From contig NZ_CP108581.1 of assembly GCF_036010665.1 (NCBI RefSeq), positions 1,608,501 to 1,672,500 on the forward strand: 64,000 bases of DNA, in the 5' to 3' direction. Below the pieces are notes generated by a model that searched no databases, was not told where the DNA came from, and worked only from the letters and a program-made list of their open reading frames with translations. Position 1 is the first letter of the stretch. Each line of letters starts with the position of its first letter. Shown in pieces: positions 26,994 to 35,456 of this stretch. The DNA comes from Microbispora sp. NBC_01189. Lineage in GTDB: Bacteria > Actinomycetota > Actinomycetes > Streptosporangiales > Streptosporangiaceae. The position numbers were made by a program, and so were the translations under genes.

Positions 26994-27793
26994 CGGAAAG
27001 GACGAGTGCGATGGCCTCCGGCGACTCGGCGGCGGTGCCGGACCGCGTCCGCGCGCGAACGCTCTTCGCCGAGCTCTCGGAGCTGCCGCCGGAGGACCCG
27101 AGGCGCCAGCGGATCCGCGACGAGCTGGTCGAGCTGCACCTGCCGCTCGTGGAATATCTCGCCCGCCGGTTCCGCAACAGGGGCGAGTGGCTCGACGATC
27201 TGACGCAGGTCGCCACGATCGGTCTCATCAAGTCGATCGACCGCTTCGACCTCGGCCGCGGCGTGGAGTTCTCCACGTACGCGACCCCGACCATCGTCGG
27301 GGAGATCAAGCGGCACTTCCGCGACAAGGGCTGGGCGGTCCGCGTGCCGCGCCGGCTGCAGGAGCTCAAGCTCGCGCTCACCAAGGCGATAAGCGAGCTG
27401 TCGCAGCGGGAGAGCCGGGCCCCCACGGTCGCCGAGCTCGCCGTCCACCTGGGGATGACCGAGGAGGAGGTCCTGGAGGGCCTGGAGTCGGCCAACGCCT
27501 ACTCCACCGTGTCGCTCGACGCGCCCGACTCGGGCGACGACGACGCTCCCGCCGTCTCCGACTCGCTCGGCATCGTGGACGAGTCGCTGGAGGGCGTGGA
27601 GTACCGCGAGTCGCTCAAGCCGCTGCTGGAGCGCCTGCCGCCGCGGGAGAAGAGAATCCTGCTGCTGCGCTTCTTCGGCAACATGACGCAGTCCCAGATC
27701 GCCACCGAGCTGGGCATCTCGCAGATGCACGTCTCCCGGCTGCTCGCCCGGACCCTGGCCCAGCTCCGCGAGGGCCTGACCGCCGAGGACTGA
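26990..27793 (+). CDS. SigB/SigF-family RNA polymerase sigma factor
   Basis: A 267-residue group 3 sigma factor. Region 2: LVEYLARRFRNRGEWLDDLTQVATIGLIKSID region with FDLGRGVEFSTYATPTIVGEIKRHFRD; region 3 TVAELAVHLGMTEEEV; region 4 LPPREKRILLLRFFGNMTQSQIA with the HTH at ELGISQMHVSRLLAR. It directs a general stress or development regulon and is held by the anti-sigma factor upstream, to which it is coupled by a 4-bp GTGA overlap. Confidence 0.93.
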   Translation: MTERTSAMASGDSAAVPDRVRARTLFAELSELPPEDPRRQRIRDELVELHLPLVEYLARRFRNRGEWLDDLTQVATIGLIKSIDRFDLGRGVEFSTYATPTIVGEIKRHFRDKGWAVRVPRRLQELKLALTKAISELSQRESRAPTVAELAVHLGMTEEEVLEGLESANAYSTVSLDAPDSGDDDAPAVSDSLGIVDESLEGVEYRESLKPLLERLPPREKRILLLRFFGNMTQSQIATELGISQMHVSRLLARTLAQLREGLTAED

Positions 27794-27864
27794 GCTCCGG
27801 ACCGACGAGCCGGACAGGAATGACCGAGACGCCGCACTCCCCCCGGCGGCGCCCGGGCAGCGGC

Positions 27865-27906
27865 GCCCGATCGGCAGGGCCCGATCGGCAGTGCCCGATC
27901 AGCAGG
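27865..27906 (+). repeat. three tandem 14-bp repeats after the sigma factor gene
   Basis: GCCCGATCGGCAGG, GCCCGATCGGCAGT and GCCCGATCAGCAGG in direct succession. Each holds the palindrome CGATCG or its variant. Confidence 0.85.
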
Positions 27907-27921
27907 GCGGGCCCAGCCGGA

Positions 27922-28320
27922 TCAGGAGCCGTCCTCGCCCATCAGCGCGTGGGTCGAGGCCGGAGCGAGCAACGCGACCAGGGCCGCGACGGCGGCGACG
28001 ACGAGCGGCACGCCGAAGCCGTACTGCGCCGACTGGATCAATGTGATCGCGACGGGCAGCGCGAAGATCTGGGTGACGACCGACGGCCCCCTGCTCCAGC
28101 GCAGCATGTGCCACAGGCCCCGGGCGACCCAGATCAGGCCGGCCCCGCCGAGCACGCCGAACCCGGCCACCGCGATGCCGGTCACCAGGTCGGTGGCCTT
28201 GCCGATCAAAGTCTCGACGCCGACATAGCCGCCCATCACTACGGCGAGCAGGCCCTCGGCGGCCAGGACGGCGGCGGCCACCGTGAGCGTCGCGGGGCGG
28301 CCGGCGGAACTGCTGATCAC
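27922..28320 (-). CDS. small integral membrane protein, unknown function
   Basis: A 132-residue protein with four hydrophobic segments at about residues 10-35, 43-65, 78-97 and 103-122 and short charged loops. GTG at 28320 has GGGTGGGG 5 nt upstream. I do not recognise the family. It lies convergent with the sigma factor gene and divergent from the lipid kinase. Confidence 0.7.
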   Translation of the reverse strand: MISSSAGRPATLTVAAAVLAAEGLLAVVMGGYVGVETLIGKATDLVTGIAVAGFGVLGGAGLIWVARGLWHMLRWSRGPSVVTQIFALPVAITLIQSAQYGFGVPLVVAAVAALVALLAPASTHALMGEDGS

Positions 28321-28395
28321 AACGCCCCACCCTACCCGTACGGGTGGCCGCCCTCCCTGGGAGGCGTCACCCGGCGGAAGCGGTAAACGGTTCGT

Positions 28396-28401
28396 TAACC
28401 T
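28396..28401 (+). promoter_or_regulatory. -10 hexamer for leaderless lipid kinase transcript
   Basis: TAACCT, 6 nt before ATG at 28408; no Shine-Dalgarno. Confidence 0.5.
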
Positions 28402-28407
28402 TCAGGC

Positions 28408-29400
28408 ATGCGGGCTCTCCTCCTCGTGAATCCCAAGGCCACCTCGACGCACCGGCGCACGCGGGACGTGCTGATCCGGGCGCTCGGCGCCGCCGTGGAC
28501 CTGTCGGTCGAGGAGACCGCCTACCGCGGCCACGCGACCACGCTCGCCGCGACGGCGCGGGCCAAGGGGTTCGACGCGGTGGCGGTGCTCGGCGGCGACG
28601 GAACGATCAACGAGACCGTCAACGGGCTGCTCCACACGCGTCCGGGCGGGCGCGCGAGCGAACGGCCGGCCCTCATCGTCATCCCCGGCGGCAGCGCGAA
28701 CGTCTTCGCCCGCGCCCTCGGGCTGCCCAACAACCCGGTCGAGGCGACCGGAGCCGTCCTGGAGGCGCTGCGCGAGGACCGGCGCCGCGTCATCGGTCTC
28801 GGACAGGCGATTTGGCACAATGAGGTTTCGGGCCCCGATCCCGGGGCAGGAGCGGGCCCTGACCAACAGAGGTCCCGATATTTCACATTTTGTGCAGGGC
28901 TGGGATACGACGCGGAGGTTGTCCGGGCCGTGGAGGGTCTGCGGAGCGCGGGATACCGCGCGTTGCCCGCCCTCTACGTAGGCACGGCGGTGCGTCACTT
29001 CTTCGTGACCGACCGGCGGTGTCCGGCGATCCGGCTGGCGCGTCCCGGCCTGCCCACAGAGGATGGGATTTTCCAGGCGATCGTGTCGAACACGGCGCCC
29101 TGGACGTACGCCGGTACACGTCCGATCAACCCGACACCGTGGGCCGGCTTCGAGACGGGGCTCGATCTGCTCGGGCTCCGCAGGTTGAATCTGCCCGCCA
29201 TGCTCTCGTTGGTCCGCCAGATCATCGGAGAGCACCGGGGATTGCCGCGCGGTAAACACCTCGTTCAGACGCATGACGAAGAGGAGTTCACCCTCCTCGC
29301 CTCCCGGCCGGTGGCCTTCCAGATCGACGGTGACTACCTGGGAGAACACGAGTGGGTGATCTTTCGCGCTATCCCGGACGCGTTACAAGTCCTCGTCTAA
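28408..29400 (+). CDS. diacylglycerol kinase family lipid kinase
   Basis: A 330-residue DAGK-catalytic-domain protein. LLLVNPKA opens the nucleotide fold and VLGGDGTINETVNGLL (about residues 62-77) is the signature phosphate-binding loop; IPGGSANVFARALGLP follows. It would phosphorylate diacylglycerol or a related lipid at the membrane face. Leaderless start predicted. Followed by 288 nt without a gene before wblE, holding the Crp-like site. Confidence 0.92.
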   Translation: MRALLLVNPKATSTHRRTRDVLIRALGAAVDLSVEETAYRGHATTLAATARAKGFDAVAVLGGDGTINETVNGLLHTRPGGRASERPALIVIPGGSANVFARALGLPNNPVEATGAVLEALREDRRRVIGLGQAIWHNEVSGPDPGAGAGPDQQRSRYFTFCAGLGYDAEVVRAVEGLRSAGYRALPALYVGTAVRHFFVTDRRCPAIRLARPGLPTEDGIFQAIVSNTAPWTYAGTRPINPTPWAGFETGLDLLGLRRLNLPAMLSLVRQIIGEHRGLPRGKHLVQTHDEEEFTLLASRPVAFQIDGDYLGEHEWVIFRAIPDALQVLV

Positions 29401-29618
29401 GCTGTTACATGTAGTCATAGTGTGACGCATCCGACAGCCACGACGGGCAAAACCTTGTCCCAAACCTCTTGTGTGGTGTTGGTACGGCTGAAAAGCTGAA
29501 TCACGACGTCGGAACGTAGGACCTTTACGGAGACCACAGCCTCTGTACAGGTCCCCGGCGATCGCATGGACACATCCCGGCACCTAACCCTGGAACCGGG
29601 TAAACGTCCGCCCTAGTT

Positions 29619-29634
29619 AGTGAAAGAGTTCACA
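29619..29634. promoter_or_regulatory. Crp-like site upstream of wblE
   Basis: AGTGAAAGAGTTCACA fits TGTGA-N6-TCACA at 9 of 10 fixed positions. From established work, Crp binds the whiB1 promoter in mycobacteria, so a Crp site here is reasonable. Confidence 0.6.
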
Positions 29635-29688
29635 AAGTTGACGGCCAGCGGAGCCACAACGGCTCCATCTGACGAAGGAGTGGAACGC

Positions 29689-29943
29689 ATGGACTGGCGC
29701 CACCGCGCTGCCTGCCGTGACGTGGACCCCGAACTGTTCTTCCCGATCGGGAACACCGGTCCCGCGCTCATGCAGATCGACGAGGCCAAGCAGGTGTGCC
29801 GGCGATGCACGGTCGCCGACTCCTGCCTGAAGTGGGCCCTGGAGTCCGGCCAGGACGCCGGCGTCTGGGGCGGATACAGCGAGGACGAGCGCCGCGCACT
29901 CAAGCGCCGCACGGCTCGTGCCCGCGCCCGCGCCGCCGTTTGA
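29689..29943 (+). CDS. wblE: WhiB-family iron-sulfur regulator (WblE/WhiB1 type)
   Basis: An 84-residue WhiB-like protein. MDWRHRAACRDVDPELFFP is the WblE/WhiB1 opening. Cys9, Cys37, Cys40 and Cys46 hold the [4Fe-4S] cluster; GVWGG (about 58-62) and the basic tail KRRTARARARA bind sigma factor/DNA. ATG at 29689 is selected because GAAGGAG lies 8 nt upstream and homologues begin here; an upstream in-frame start at 29620 would run through the Crp-like site. Orthologues are nitric-oxide responsive and close to essential. Confidence 0.93.
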   Translation: MDWRHRAACRDVDPELFFPIGNTGPALMQIDEAKQVCRRCTVADSCLKWALESGQDAGVWGGYSEDERRALKRRTARARARAAV

Positions 29944-29986
29944 TCAACATATCTGATCACACGTTCGATCCCGGCCGTCCGGCCGC

Positions 29987-30043
29987 CGTACGCGACCGTC
30001 CTCGGTGAATGCCCTCGCGGCGTTCACCGGACGGCGGCGTACG
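29987..30043. terminator. bidirectional hairpin between wblE and the sensor kinase gene
   Basis: An imperfect inverted repeat, arms about 25 nt each: CGTACGCGACCGTCC... (29987-30011) against ...GGACGGCGGCGTACG (30021-30043). It separates convergent genes. Confidence 0.55.
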
Positions 30044-30140
30044 CTCGGGTCGCAGGACCCTGTCGATCGCATGTCGGTCATCGCGTCCACTATGGCATCC
30101 CCCACACCGCCGCGATGACGCGGGGTGCCCCTCACGCGCG

Positions 30141-31604
30141 TCAGGCGGGCTGCACCGGGATGCTGATTCTCACCTCGGTCCCCCCGCCGTCCCTCCCCGC
30201 CACGCCCAGGCGGCCCGACAGCTCGCCGACGACCAGCGTGCGGACGATCTGGAGCCCTAGGCTCCCGGTCGCCTCCAGGTCGAAGTCCGCGGGCAGGCCC
30301 CTGCCGTCGTCGGCCACCACGACCTCCAGCCGGTCGGCGTCCCGGCTGACGACGACCTGCACGTTGCCCGAGGAATGCGCGAAGCCGTGCTCGACCGCGT
30401 TCTGGAGCAGCTCCGTCAGCACCATCGCGATCGGGGTCGCGACCGCCGCGGGAAGTACGCCGAAGCCGCCCGTCCGCTTGATCGCCACCTGCGCGACAGC
30501 CACCTCCGCCGTCATCGCGATGACCCGGTCGGCGATGTCGTCGAACTCGACCATCTCCTCCGGCATCTGCGCGAGGATCTCGTGGACGATCGCGATGGAC
30601 CCGACCCGGCGCACCGCCTCGTTCAGGGCCTCCTGCCCCTCGGGATTGTTCAGGCGGCGCGCCTGGAGCCGCAGCAACGCCGCCACGGTCTGCAGGTTGT
30701 TCTTGACCCGATGATGGATCTCCCGGATCGTCGCGTCCTTGGTCAGCAGCTCGCGCTCGCGCCGCCGCAGCTCGGTCACGTCGCGGATCAGCACCAGCGC
30801 GCCGATGCGGCCGCCCCCGACGATCAGCGGGATCGCCCGTAGCTGCACGACCGTGCCGCCGTTCTCCACCTCGGTCTCCCGGTGCGCCCGCCCGCTGGCG
30901 ACGAGCATCAGATCCTCGTTGATCGGCTCGTCCGAGTAGCACAGGCCGGCGGTCGTCTTCCCGAGGTCCGCGCCCACGAGGTCGGCGTGCAGGCCGAGGC
31001 GGCGGTACGCCGACAGGGCGTTCGGCGACGCGTAGGTGACCCGGCCGGCCTTGTCCAGCCGGAGCAGGCCGTCGCCCACGCGGGGCGACCTGACCAGGAT
31101 CGGCTCCTCCTCCGCGAAGGGGAACCTGCCCTCCGCCACCATCTGCGCGAGGTCGGAGGCGCTCTGCAGGTACGTCAGCTCCAGCCGGGAGGGGGTGCGC
31201 GCCGACGACAGGTTGGTGGACCGCTGGATCACCCCGATGATCGAGCCCTCCATGCCCCGCCGTACGGGGATGGTCTCCTCTCGCACCGGCACACCGCTCG
31301 ACCAGTCGGGGTCGCCCTCCCGGCAGATGCGGCGCTCGGCCCAGGCAACGTCGATCAACGGCCGCTCCCCCGCGGCCACGGACATCCCCACCACGTCGTC
31401 GTGGTAGACGGTGGGACCGGTCGTGGGACGCATCTGGGCCACCGCCAGCCACCTCGTGCCGCCCTGGTCGGGAACCCAGAGGATCAGGTCGGCGAACGAC
31501 AGGTCGGCGAGCAGCTGCCAGTCCGAGACCAGAGAGTGAATCCAGTCGAGGTCGGCGGACTCGAGTGCGGTGTGACGCGATACGAGGTCGCTGAGAGTCG
31601 GCAC
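30141..31604 (-). CDS. PAS-domain sensor histidine kinase (HisKA_2 type)
   Basis: A 487-residue cytoplasmic kinase. Residues 1-200 form a GAF-like sensor domain (LSDLVSRHTALESADL start, SDWQLLADLSFADLILW), then a PAS domain (about 215-330), then the HisKA_2 H-box IREIHHRVKNNLQTVAALL and an ATPase domain with N-box ELLQNAVEHGF, DDGRGLP and GSLGLQIV. GTG at 31604 gives the VPTLSDLV start seen in homologues; the frame continues upstream into the bioF region without a better site. No partner response regulator is adjacent. Such kinases in actinobacteria often feed WhiB- or sigma-linked responses. Confidence 0.9.
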   Translation of the reverse strand: MPTLSDLVSRHTALESADLDWIHSLVSDWQLLADLSFADLILWVPDQGGTRWLAVAQMRPTTGPTVYHDDVVGMSVAAGERPLIDVAWAERRICREGDPDWSSGVPVREETIPVRRGMEGSIIGVIQRSTNLSSARTPSRLELTYLQSASDLAQMVAEGRFPFAEEEPILVRSPRVGDGLLRLDKAGRVTYASPNALSAYRRLGLHADLVGADLGKTTAGLCYSDEPINEDLMLVASGRAHRETEVENGGTVVQLRAIPLIVGGGRIGALVLIRDVTELRRRERELLTKDATIREIHHRVKNNLQTVAALLRLQARRLNNPEGQEALNEAVRRVGSIAIVHEILAQMPEEMVEFDDIADRVIAMTAEVAVAQVAIKRTGGFGVLPAAVATPIAMVLTELLQNAVEHGFAHSSGNVQVVVSRDADRLEVVVADDGRGLPADFDLEATGSLGLQIVRTLVVGELSGRLGVAGRDGGGTEVRISIPVQPA

Positions 31605-31672
31605 GTGTGCATGATGCGCCGCCTGCCGGGCCGAAAGCGAATCGACCTTCGCCACCTGGCAGGATGCACCAT

Positions 31673-31700
31673 ATGACGGGGCCGACATGACGGGGCCGAT
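31673..31700 (+). repeat. 14-bp tandem duplication at the bioF start
   Basis: ATGACGGGGCCGAC is followed at once by ATGACGGGGCCGAT. The first ATG (31673) hits a stop after five codons; the second (31687) opens bioF. Confidence 0.8.
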
Positions 31701-32856
31701 GGACAGACTGCGCGCGGCGGCGGCGCGGCGGGAGGCGGCGGGCCTGCGGCGTGCCCTGCGCCCGCGCACGCCCGACCACGACGGGCTGCTCGACCTCGCC
31801 TCCAACGACTACCTCGGCCTCTCGCGGGACGAGCGGATCGTCGAGGCGGCCGTCCGCGCCACCCGCGAATGGGGGGCGGGCTCCACCGGGTCGCGCCTGG
31901 TGACCGGGTCGACCCGGCTGCACGCGGAGCTGGAGGACCGGCTCGCCGCCTTCGCGGGAGCGTCCGGCGCCCTGGTGTTCTCGTCGGGATACCTCGCCAA
32001 CCTCGCCGCCGTCGCCGCCCTCGGCCGGGACGGTCTGATCGTCTCCGACGCCGGCAACCACGCCTCGATCGTGGACGCCTGCCGGCTGTCGCGGTCGCGG
32101 GTCGTGGTCACGCCGCACGGGGACACCGAGACGGTGGCCAAGGTCCTGGCCGAACGCCACGAGGAGCACGCCCTCGTCGTCACCGACGCCGTGTTCTCCG
32201 TTGACGGAGACGTCGCGCCGCTGCGCGCCCTGCACGAGGCCGCCGTACGGCACGGCGCGCTGCTCGTGGTGGACGAGGCCCACGCGCTCGGCGTCGTCGG
32301 CGACCACGGCAGGGGCGCGGCGCACGCGGCCGGGCTGGCCGGCCGGCCGGAGGTCGTACGGACCGTCACGTTGTCGAAGTCGCTGGGCTCCCAGGGCGGC
32401 GCGGTCCTGGGCGCCCCGGAAGTGATCGGCACGCTCGTCGACACCGGCCGGTCGTTCATCTTCGACACCGGCCTCGCGCCCGGGTGCGCGGGGGCCGCCC
32501 TGGCCGCCCTCGACCTGCTGGAGGCGTCTCCCGGCCTGCCCGCCCGCGCCCGCGAGAGGGCGCGGGAGCTGGCCGCGCTGGCCCGCGGGCTCGGCCTGGA
32601 GACGGCCGACCCCGCCGCCGCCGTGGTGCCGGTCGCGCTCGGCCCGCCCCGGCTCGCACTCGCGGCGGCGGCACTGTGTGCGGATCACGGGGTGCGCGTG
32701 GGATGCTTCCGCCCACCGTCGGTGCCGCAGGACCGCGCGTGTCTGCGGTTGACCGCACGTGCCGATCTGCGGTCCGATGATCTCGTGGTGGTCCGGGGTG
32801 CGCTCACCGCTGTGGCCGAGATGACGAAAGGGCCGAGTCGAGGGTGGGACGGTTGA
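31687..32856 (+). CDS. bioF: 8-amino-7-oxononanoate synthase
   Basis: A 389-residue PLP enzyme joining pimeloyl thioester and alanine in biotin synthesis. Motifs: [17 protein letters not shown], the aspartate loop [12 protein letters not shown] and Lys231 in [11 protein letters not shown]. Alternative starts: ATG 31687 or 31699 (MDRLRAAAA); no strong Shine-Dalgarno is visible. The stop overlaps the GntR gene, so bioF, GntR, bioD and bioB run as one unit. A 2-amino-3-ketobutyrate ligase is the close alternative but the bio neighbours decide. Confidence 0.92.
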   Translation: MTGPMDRLRAAAARREAAGLRRALRPRTPDHDGLLDLASNDYLGLSRDERIVEAAVRATREWGAGSTGSRLVTGSTRLHAELEDRLAAFAGASGALVFSSGYLANLAAVAALGRDGLIVSDAGNHASIVDACRLSRSRVVVTPHGDTETVAKVLAERHEEHALVVTDAVFSVDGDVAPLRALHEAAVRHGALLVVDEAHALGVVGDHGRGAAHAAGLAGRPEVVRTVTLSKSLGSQGGAVLGAPEVIGTLVDTGRSFIFDTGLAPGCAGAALAALDLLEASPGLPARARERARELAALARGLGLETADPAAAVVPVALGPPRLALAAAALCADHGVRVGCFRPPSVPQDRACLRLTARADLRSDDLVVVRGALTAVAEMTKGPSRGWDG

Positions 32857-33581
32857 CGGAGCACGGCGAGGACTCTCCCCGCGTGCCGAAATACTACGAC
32901 GTGAAGCGGAGTCTCCTGGAACTCACCAAGAGCCTGCCCGCGGGCAGCGCGCTCCCGCCCGAGCGCGCTCTGGCCGTACGCTTCGAGACCTCGCGGACGA
33001 CGGTCCGGCAGGCGCTGTCGGAGCTGGTGGTCGAGGGCAGGCTGCTGCGCATCCAGGGCAAGGGCACGTTCGTCGCGCAGCCCAAGGTCGCGCAGGTGCT
33101 CCAGCTCACCTCTTATACGGGTGACCTGCGCACGGTCGGCCTGGAGCCGGACACCAAGATCCTCGACATCAGCTACGTCACCGCCGACGAGACCCTCGGC
33201 CGGCGGCTGGCCGTCAACCCCGGCAGCCGGGTGCTGCGCATCCACCGCCTCCGCCTGGCCAACGGCGAGCCGATGTCGATCGACACCACGCACCTCTCCG
33301 CCCGCCGCTTCCCCCGGCTGCGGCGGGAACTGGAGGTGCACTCCTCGCTGTACGAGACGCTGCACAACGCCTACAACGTGCGGCTGACCGACGCGGAGGA
33401 GGTCATCGAGACCGTGCTCGCCACGCCGTACGACGCGCAGGTGCTCGGGGTGGACGTCGGTCTGCCGATGCTGCTGCTGACCCGGCACGCCTTCGACGCC
33501 GACGGCAACCCGGTCGAGTACGCCCAGTCGCTCTACCGCGGCGACCGCTACAAGTTCGTCACCCGCCTCCGCCGGCCGTAA
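32844..33581 (+). CDS. GntR/HutC-family regulator, DasR-like
   Basis: A 245-residue regulator: winged helix at about 16-80 ([47 protein letters not shown]) and a UTRA ligand domain (about 95-240, ending [11 protein letters not shown]). It closely resembles DasR, which senses glucosamine or N-acetylglucosamine phosphates; whether this copy senses an amino sugar or a biotin-related ligand is open. Start is GTG 32844, or TTG 32853 overlapping the bioF stop as TTGA. Its place inside the biotin operon is unusual and bioD follows after 2 nt. Confidence 0.87.
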   Translation: MGRLTEHGEDSPRVPKYYDVKRSLLELTKSLPAGSALPPERALAVRFETSRTTVRQALSELVVEGRLLRIQGKGTFVAQPKVAQVLQLTSYTGDLRTVGLEPDTKILDISYVTADETLGRRLAVNPGSRVLRIHRLRLANGEPMSIDTTHLSARRFPRLRRELEVHSSLYETLHNAYNVRLTDAEEVIETVLATPYDAQVLGVDVGLPMLLLTRHAFDADGNPVEYAQSLYRGDRYKFVTRLRRP

Positions 33582-33583
33582 TC

Positions 33584-34306
33584 ATGAGTGTTCTCGTGGT
33601 GACCGGGACGGACACCGGGGTGGGGAAGACGGTGGTGACGGCCGCGCTCGCGGCGCTGGCGGTGGCGCGGGGCGCGACGGCCGCAGTCGTGAAGCCGGCG
33701 CAGACGGGGGTCGCGGCCGGGGAGCCCGGGGACCTCGACGAGGTGATCCGCCTGTCGGGGGTGACCTCGACCTTCGAGATGGCGCGGTATCCCGATCCCC
33801 TCTCCCCTGCGGCGGCGGCCCGCGTCCGCGGCCTGCCGCCGCTGTCGCTCGCGGCCGCCGCGGCCCGGATCGGGGAACTGGCCGAGTCGCACCGGCTGGT
33901 GCTCGTCGAGGGCGCCGGGGGGCTGCTCGTCCGGTACGACGAGGAGGGCGGCACGCTCGCGGACCTCGCCCGGCACCTGGACGCCCCGGTGCTCGTGGTG
34001 GCCCGCGCCGGGCTGGGCACCCTCAACCACACGGCGCTGACGCTTGAGGCGATGGCGGGCCGGGGCCTCGATCTCGCGGGCGTGGTGATCGGCTCCTGGC
34101 CCGCCGTCCCGGGCCTCGCCGACCGCTCGAACGTCGCCGATCTGGAGATGCTCGCCGCCCGCCCGTTGTCGGGCGCGTTGCCGGAGGGCGCGGGGTCGCT
34201 CGGCCCCGAGGCGTTCGCCCGGGTGGCGCGGGCGGGCCTGGCCCCCGCGTTCGGCGGCATGTTCGACCCGGCCGCGTTCCGTTCGACCTTTATGCTGCCC
34301 CTGTGA
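33584..34306 (+). CDS. bioD: dethiobiotin synthetase
   Basis: A 240-residue ATP-dependent carboxylase that closes the ureido ring (diaminopelargonate to dethiobiotin). P-loop [10 protein letters not shown] at residues 7-16, VVKPAQTG with the catalytic Lys, and VEGAGGLLV. Spaced 2 nt after the GntR gene and 34 nt before bioB. Confidence 0.95.
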   Translation: MSVLVVTGTDTGVGKTVVTAALAALAVARGATAAVVKPAQTGVAAGEPGDLDEVIRLSGVTSTFEMARYPDPLSPAAAARVRGLPPLSLAAAAARIGELAESHRLVLVEGAGGLLVRYDEEGGTLADLARHLDAPVLVVARAGLGTLNHTALTLEAMAGRGLDLAGVVIGSWPAVPGLADRSNVADLEMLAARPLSGALPEGAGSLGPEAFARVARAGLAPAFGGMFDPAAFRSTFMLPL

Positions 34307-34340
34307 CAGCAGTGCCCCAACCGGCCGACGGGAGTGCCGC

Positions 34341-35339
34341 GTGAAGACCGACATCCTGGAGATCGCCCGCGTCCAGGTTCTCGACGAGGGCAGAGGGCTC
34401 GACGCGGCGCAGGCGCTGGAGTGCCTGACGCTGCCCGGCGACCGCCTGGCGGACCTGCTCGCCCTGGCGCACGAGGTGCGGATGAAGTGGTGCGGCCCCG
34501 AGGTCGAGGTGGAGGGCATCGTCTCGCTCAAGACCGGAGGCTGCCCGGAGGACTGCCACTTCTGCTCGCAGTCCGGGCAGTTCTCCTCTCCGGTCCGCGC
34601 GGCCTGGCTCGACATCCCCTCCCTCGTCCAGGCGGCCGTCGAGACGGCGGCGACCGGGGCGACCGAGTTCTGCATCGTGGCCGCCGTACGCGGCCCGGAC
34701 CGGCGGCTGATGGACCAGGTCCGCGAGGGCGTCCGGGCGATCCGGGAGGCGGTCGAGATCAACGTCGCCTGCTCGCTCGGCATGCTCACCCAGGCGCAGG
34801 TGGACGAGCTGGCCGAGATGGGAGTGCACCGCTACAACCACAACCTGGAGACCGCCCGGTCGCACTTCCCCCGCGTCGTCACCACCCACACCTGGGAGGA
34901 GCGCTGGGAGACCTGCCTCATGGTCCGGGAGGCGGGCATGGAGCTGTGCTGCGGCGGCATCGTCGGCATGGGCGAGACGCCGGAGCAGCGGGCCGAGTTC
35001 GCCGCCCAGCTCGGCGAGCTGGCGCCGGACGAGGTGCCGCTCAACTTCCTCAACCCCCGGCCGGGCACGCCGTTCGCCGATGCCCCGCTGCTCGACGGCG
35101 CCGACGCGCTGAAGACGATCGCCACGTTCCGCCTCGCCCTGCCGCGCACCATCCTGCGGTACGCCGGAGGCCGCGAGCTGACCCTCGGCGACCTCGGCAC
35201 GAGGGAGGGCATGCTGGGCGGGATCAACGCCGTCATCGTCGGCAACTACCTCACCACCCTGGGCCGGGCACCCGAGCGTGACCTGGAGCTGCTCGCCGAT
35301 CTCAAGATGCCCATCAAGGCGCTCTCCCAGACGCTCTGA
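34341..35339 (+). CDS. bioB: biotin synthase
   Basis: A 332-residue radical-SAM enzyme inserting sulfur into dethiobiotin. The SAM-cluster motif is CPEDCHFC (about residues 68-75), preceded by [18 protein letters not shown] lies later. This is the actinobacterial type that, in mycobacteria, depends on the auxiliary protein BsaP; a BsaP-like gene lies at 39001-39183. GTG at 34341 has GGAG about 8 nt upstream. Confidence 0.95.
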   Translation: MKTDILEIARVQVLDEGRGLDAAQALECLTLPGDRLADLLALAHEVRMKWCGPEVEVEGIVSLKTGGCPEDCHFCSQSGQFSSPVRAAWLDIPSLVQAAVETAATGATEFCIVAAVRGPDRRLMDQVREGVRAIREAVEINVACSLGMLTQAQVDELAEMGVHRYNHNLETARSHFPRVVTTHTWEERWETCLMVREAGMELCCGGIVGMGETPEQRAEFAAQLGELAPDEVPLNFLNPRPGTPFADAPLLDGADALKTIATFRLALPRTILRYAGGRELTLGDLGTREGMLGGINAVIVGNYLTTLGRAPERDLELLADLKMPIKALSQTL

Positions 35340-35443
35340 TCGGGCTTATCCGGAGCGGCAGCGGGCATCAGCGGAGGTGACCGACGTTCTCCCGTGGCTG
35401 GAGGGCATTGGCCGTCCGTCCGTTCGCAAAAGTGACCGACTGG

Positions 35444-35449
35444 TAGGTT
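35444..35449 (+). promoter_or_regulatory. -10 hexamer for leaderless IlvG-like transcript
   Basis: TAGGTT, 7 nt before ATG at 35457; no Shine-Dalgarno. Confidence 0.45.
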
Positions 35450-35456
35450 TCACCCT

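Noticed and set aside
29944..30140. Small gene between wblE and the sensor kinase
   Set aside because: The stretch is dominated by an imperfect inverted repeat between convergent genes; no frame has a start with ribosome binding site.
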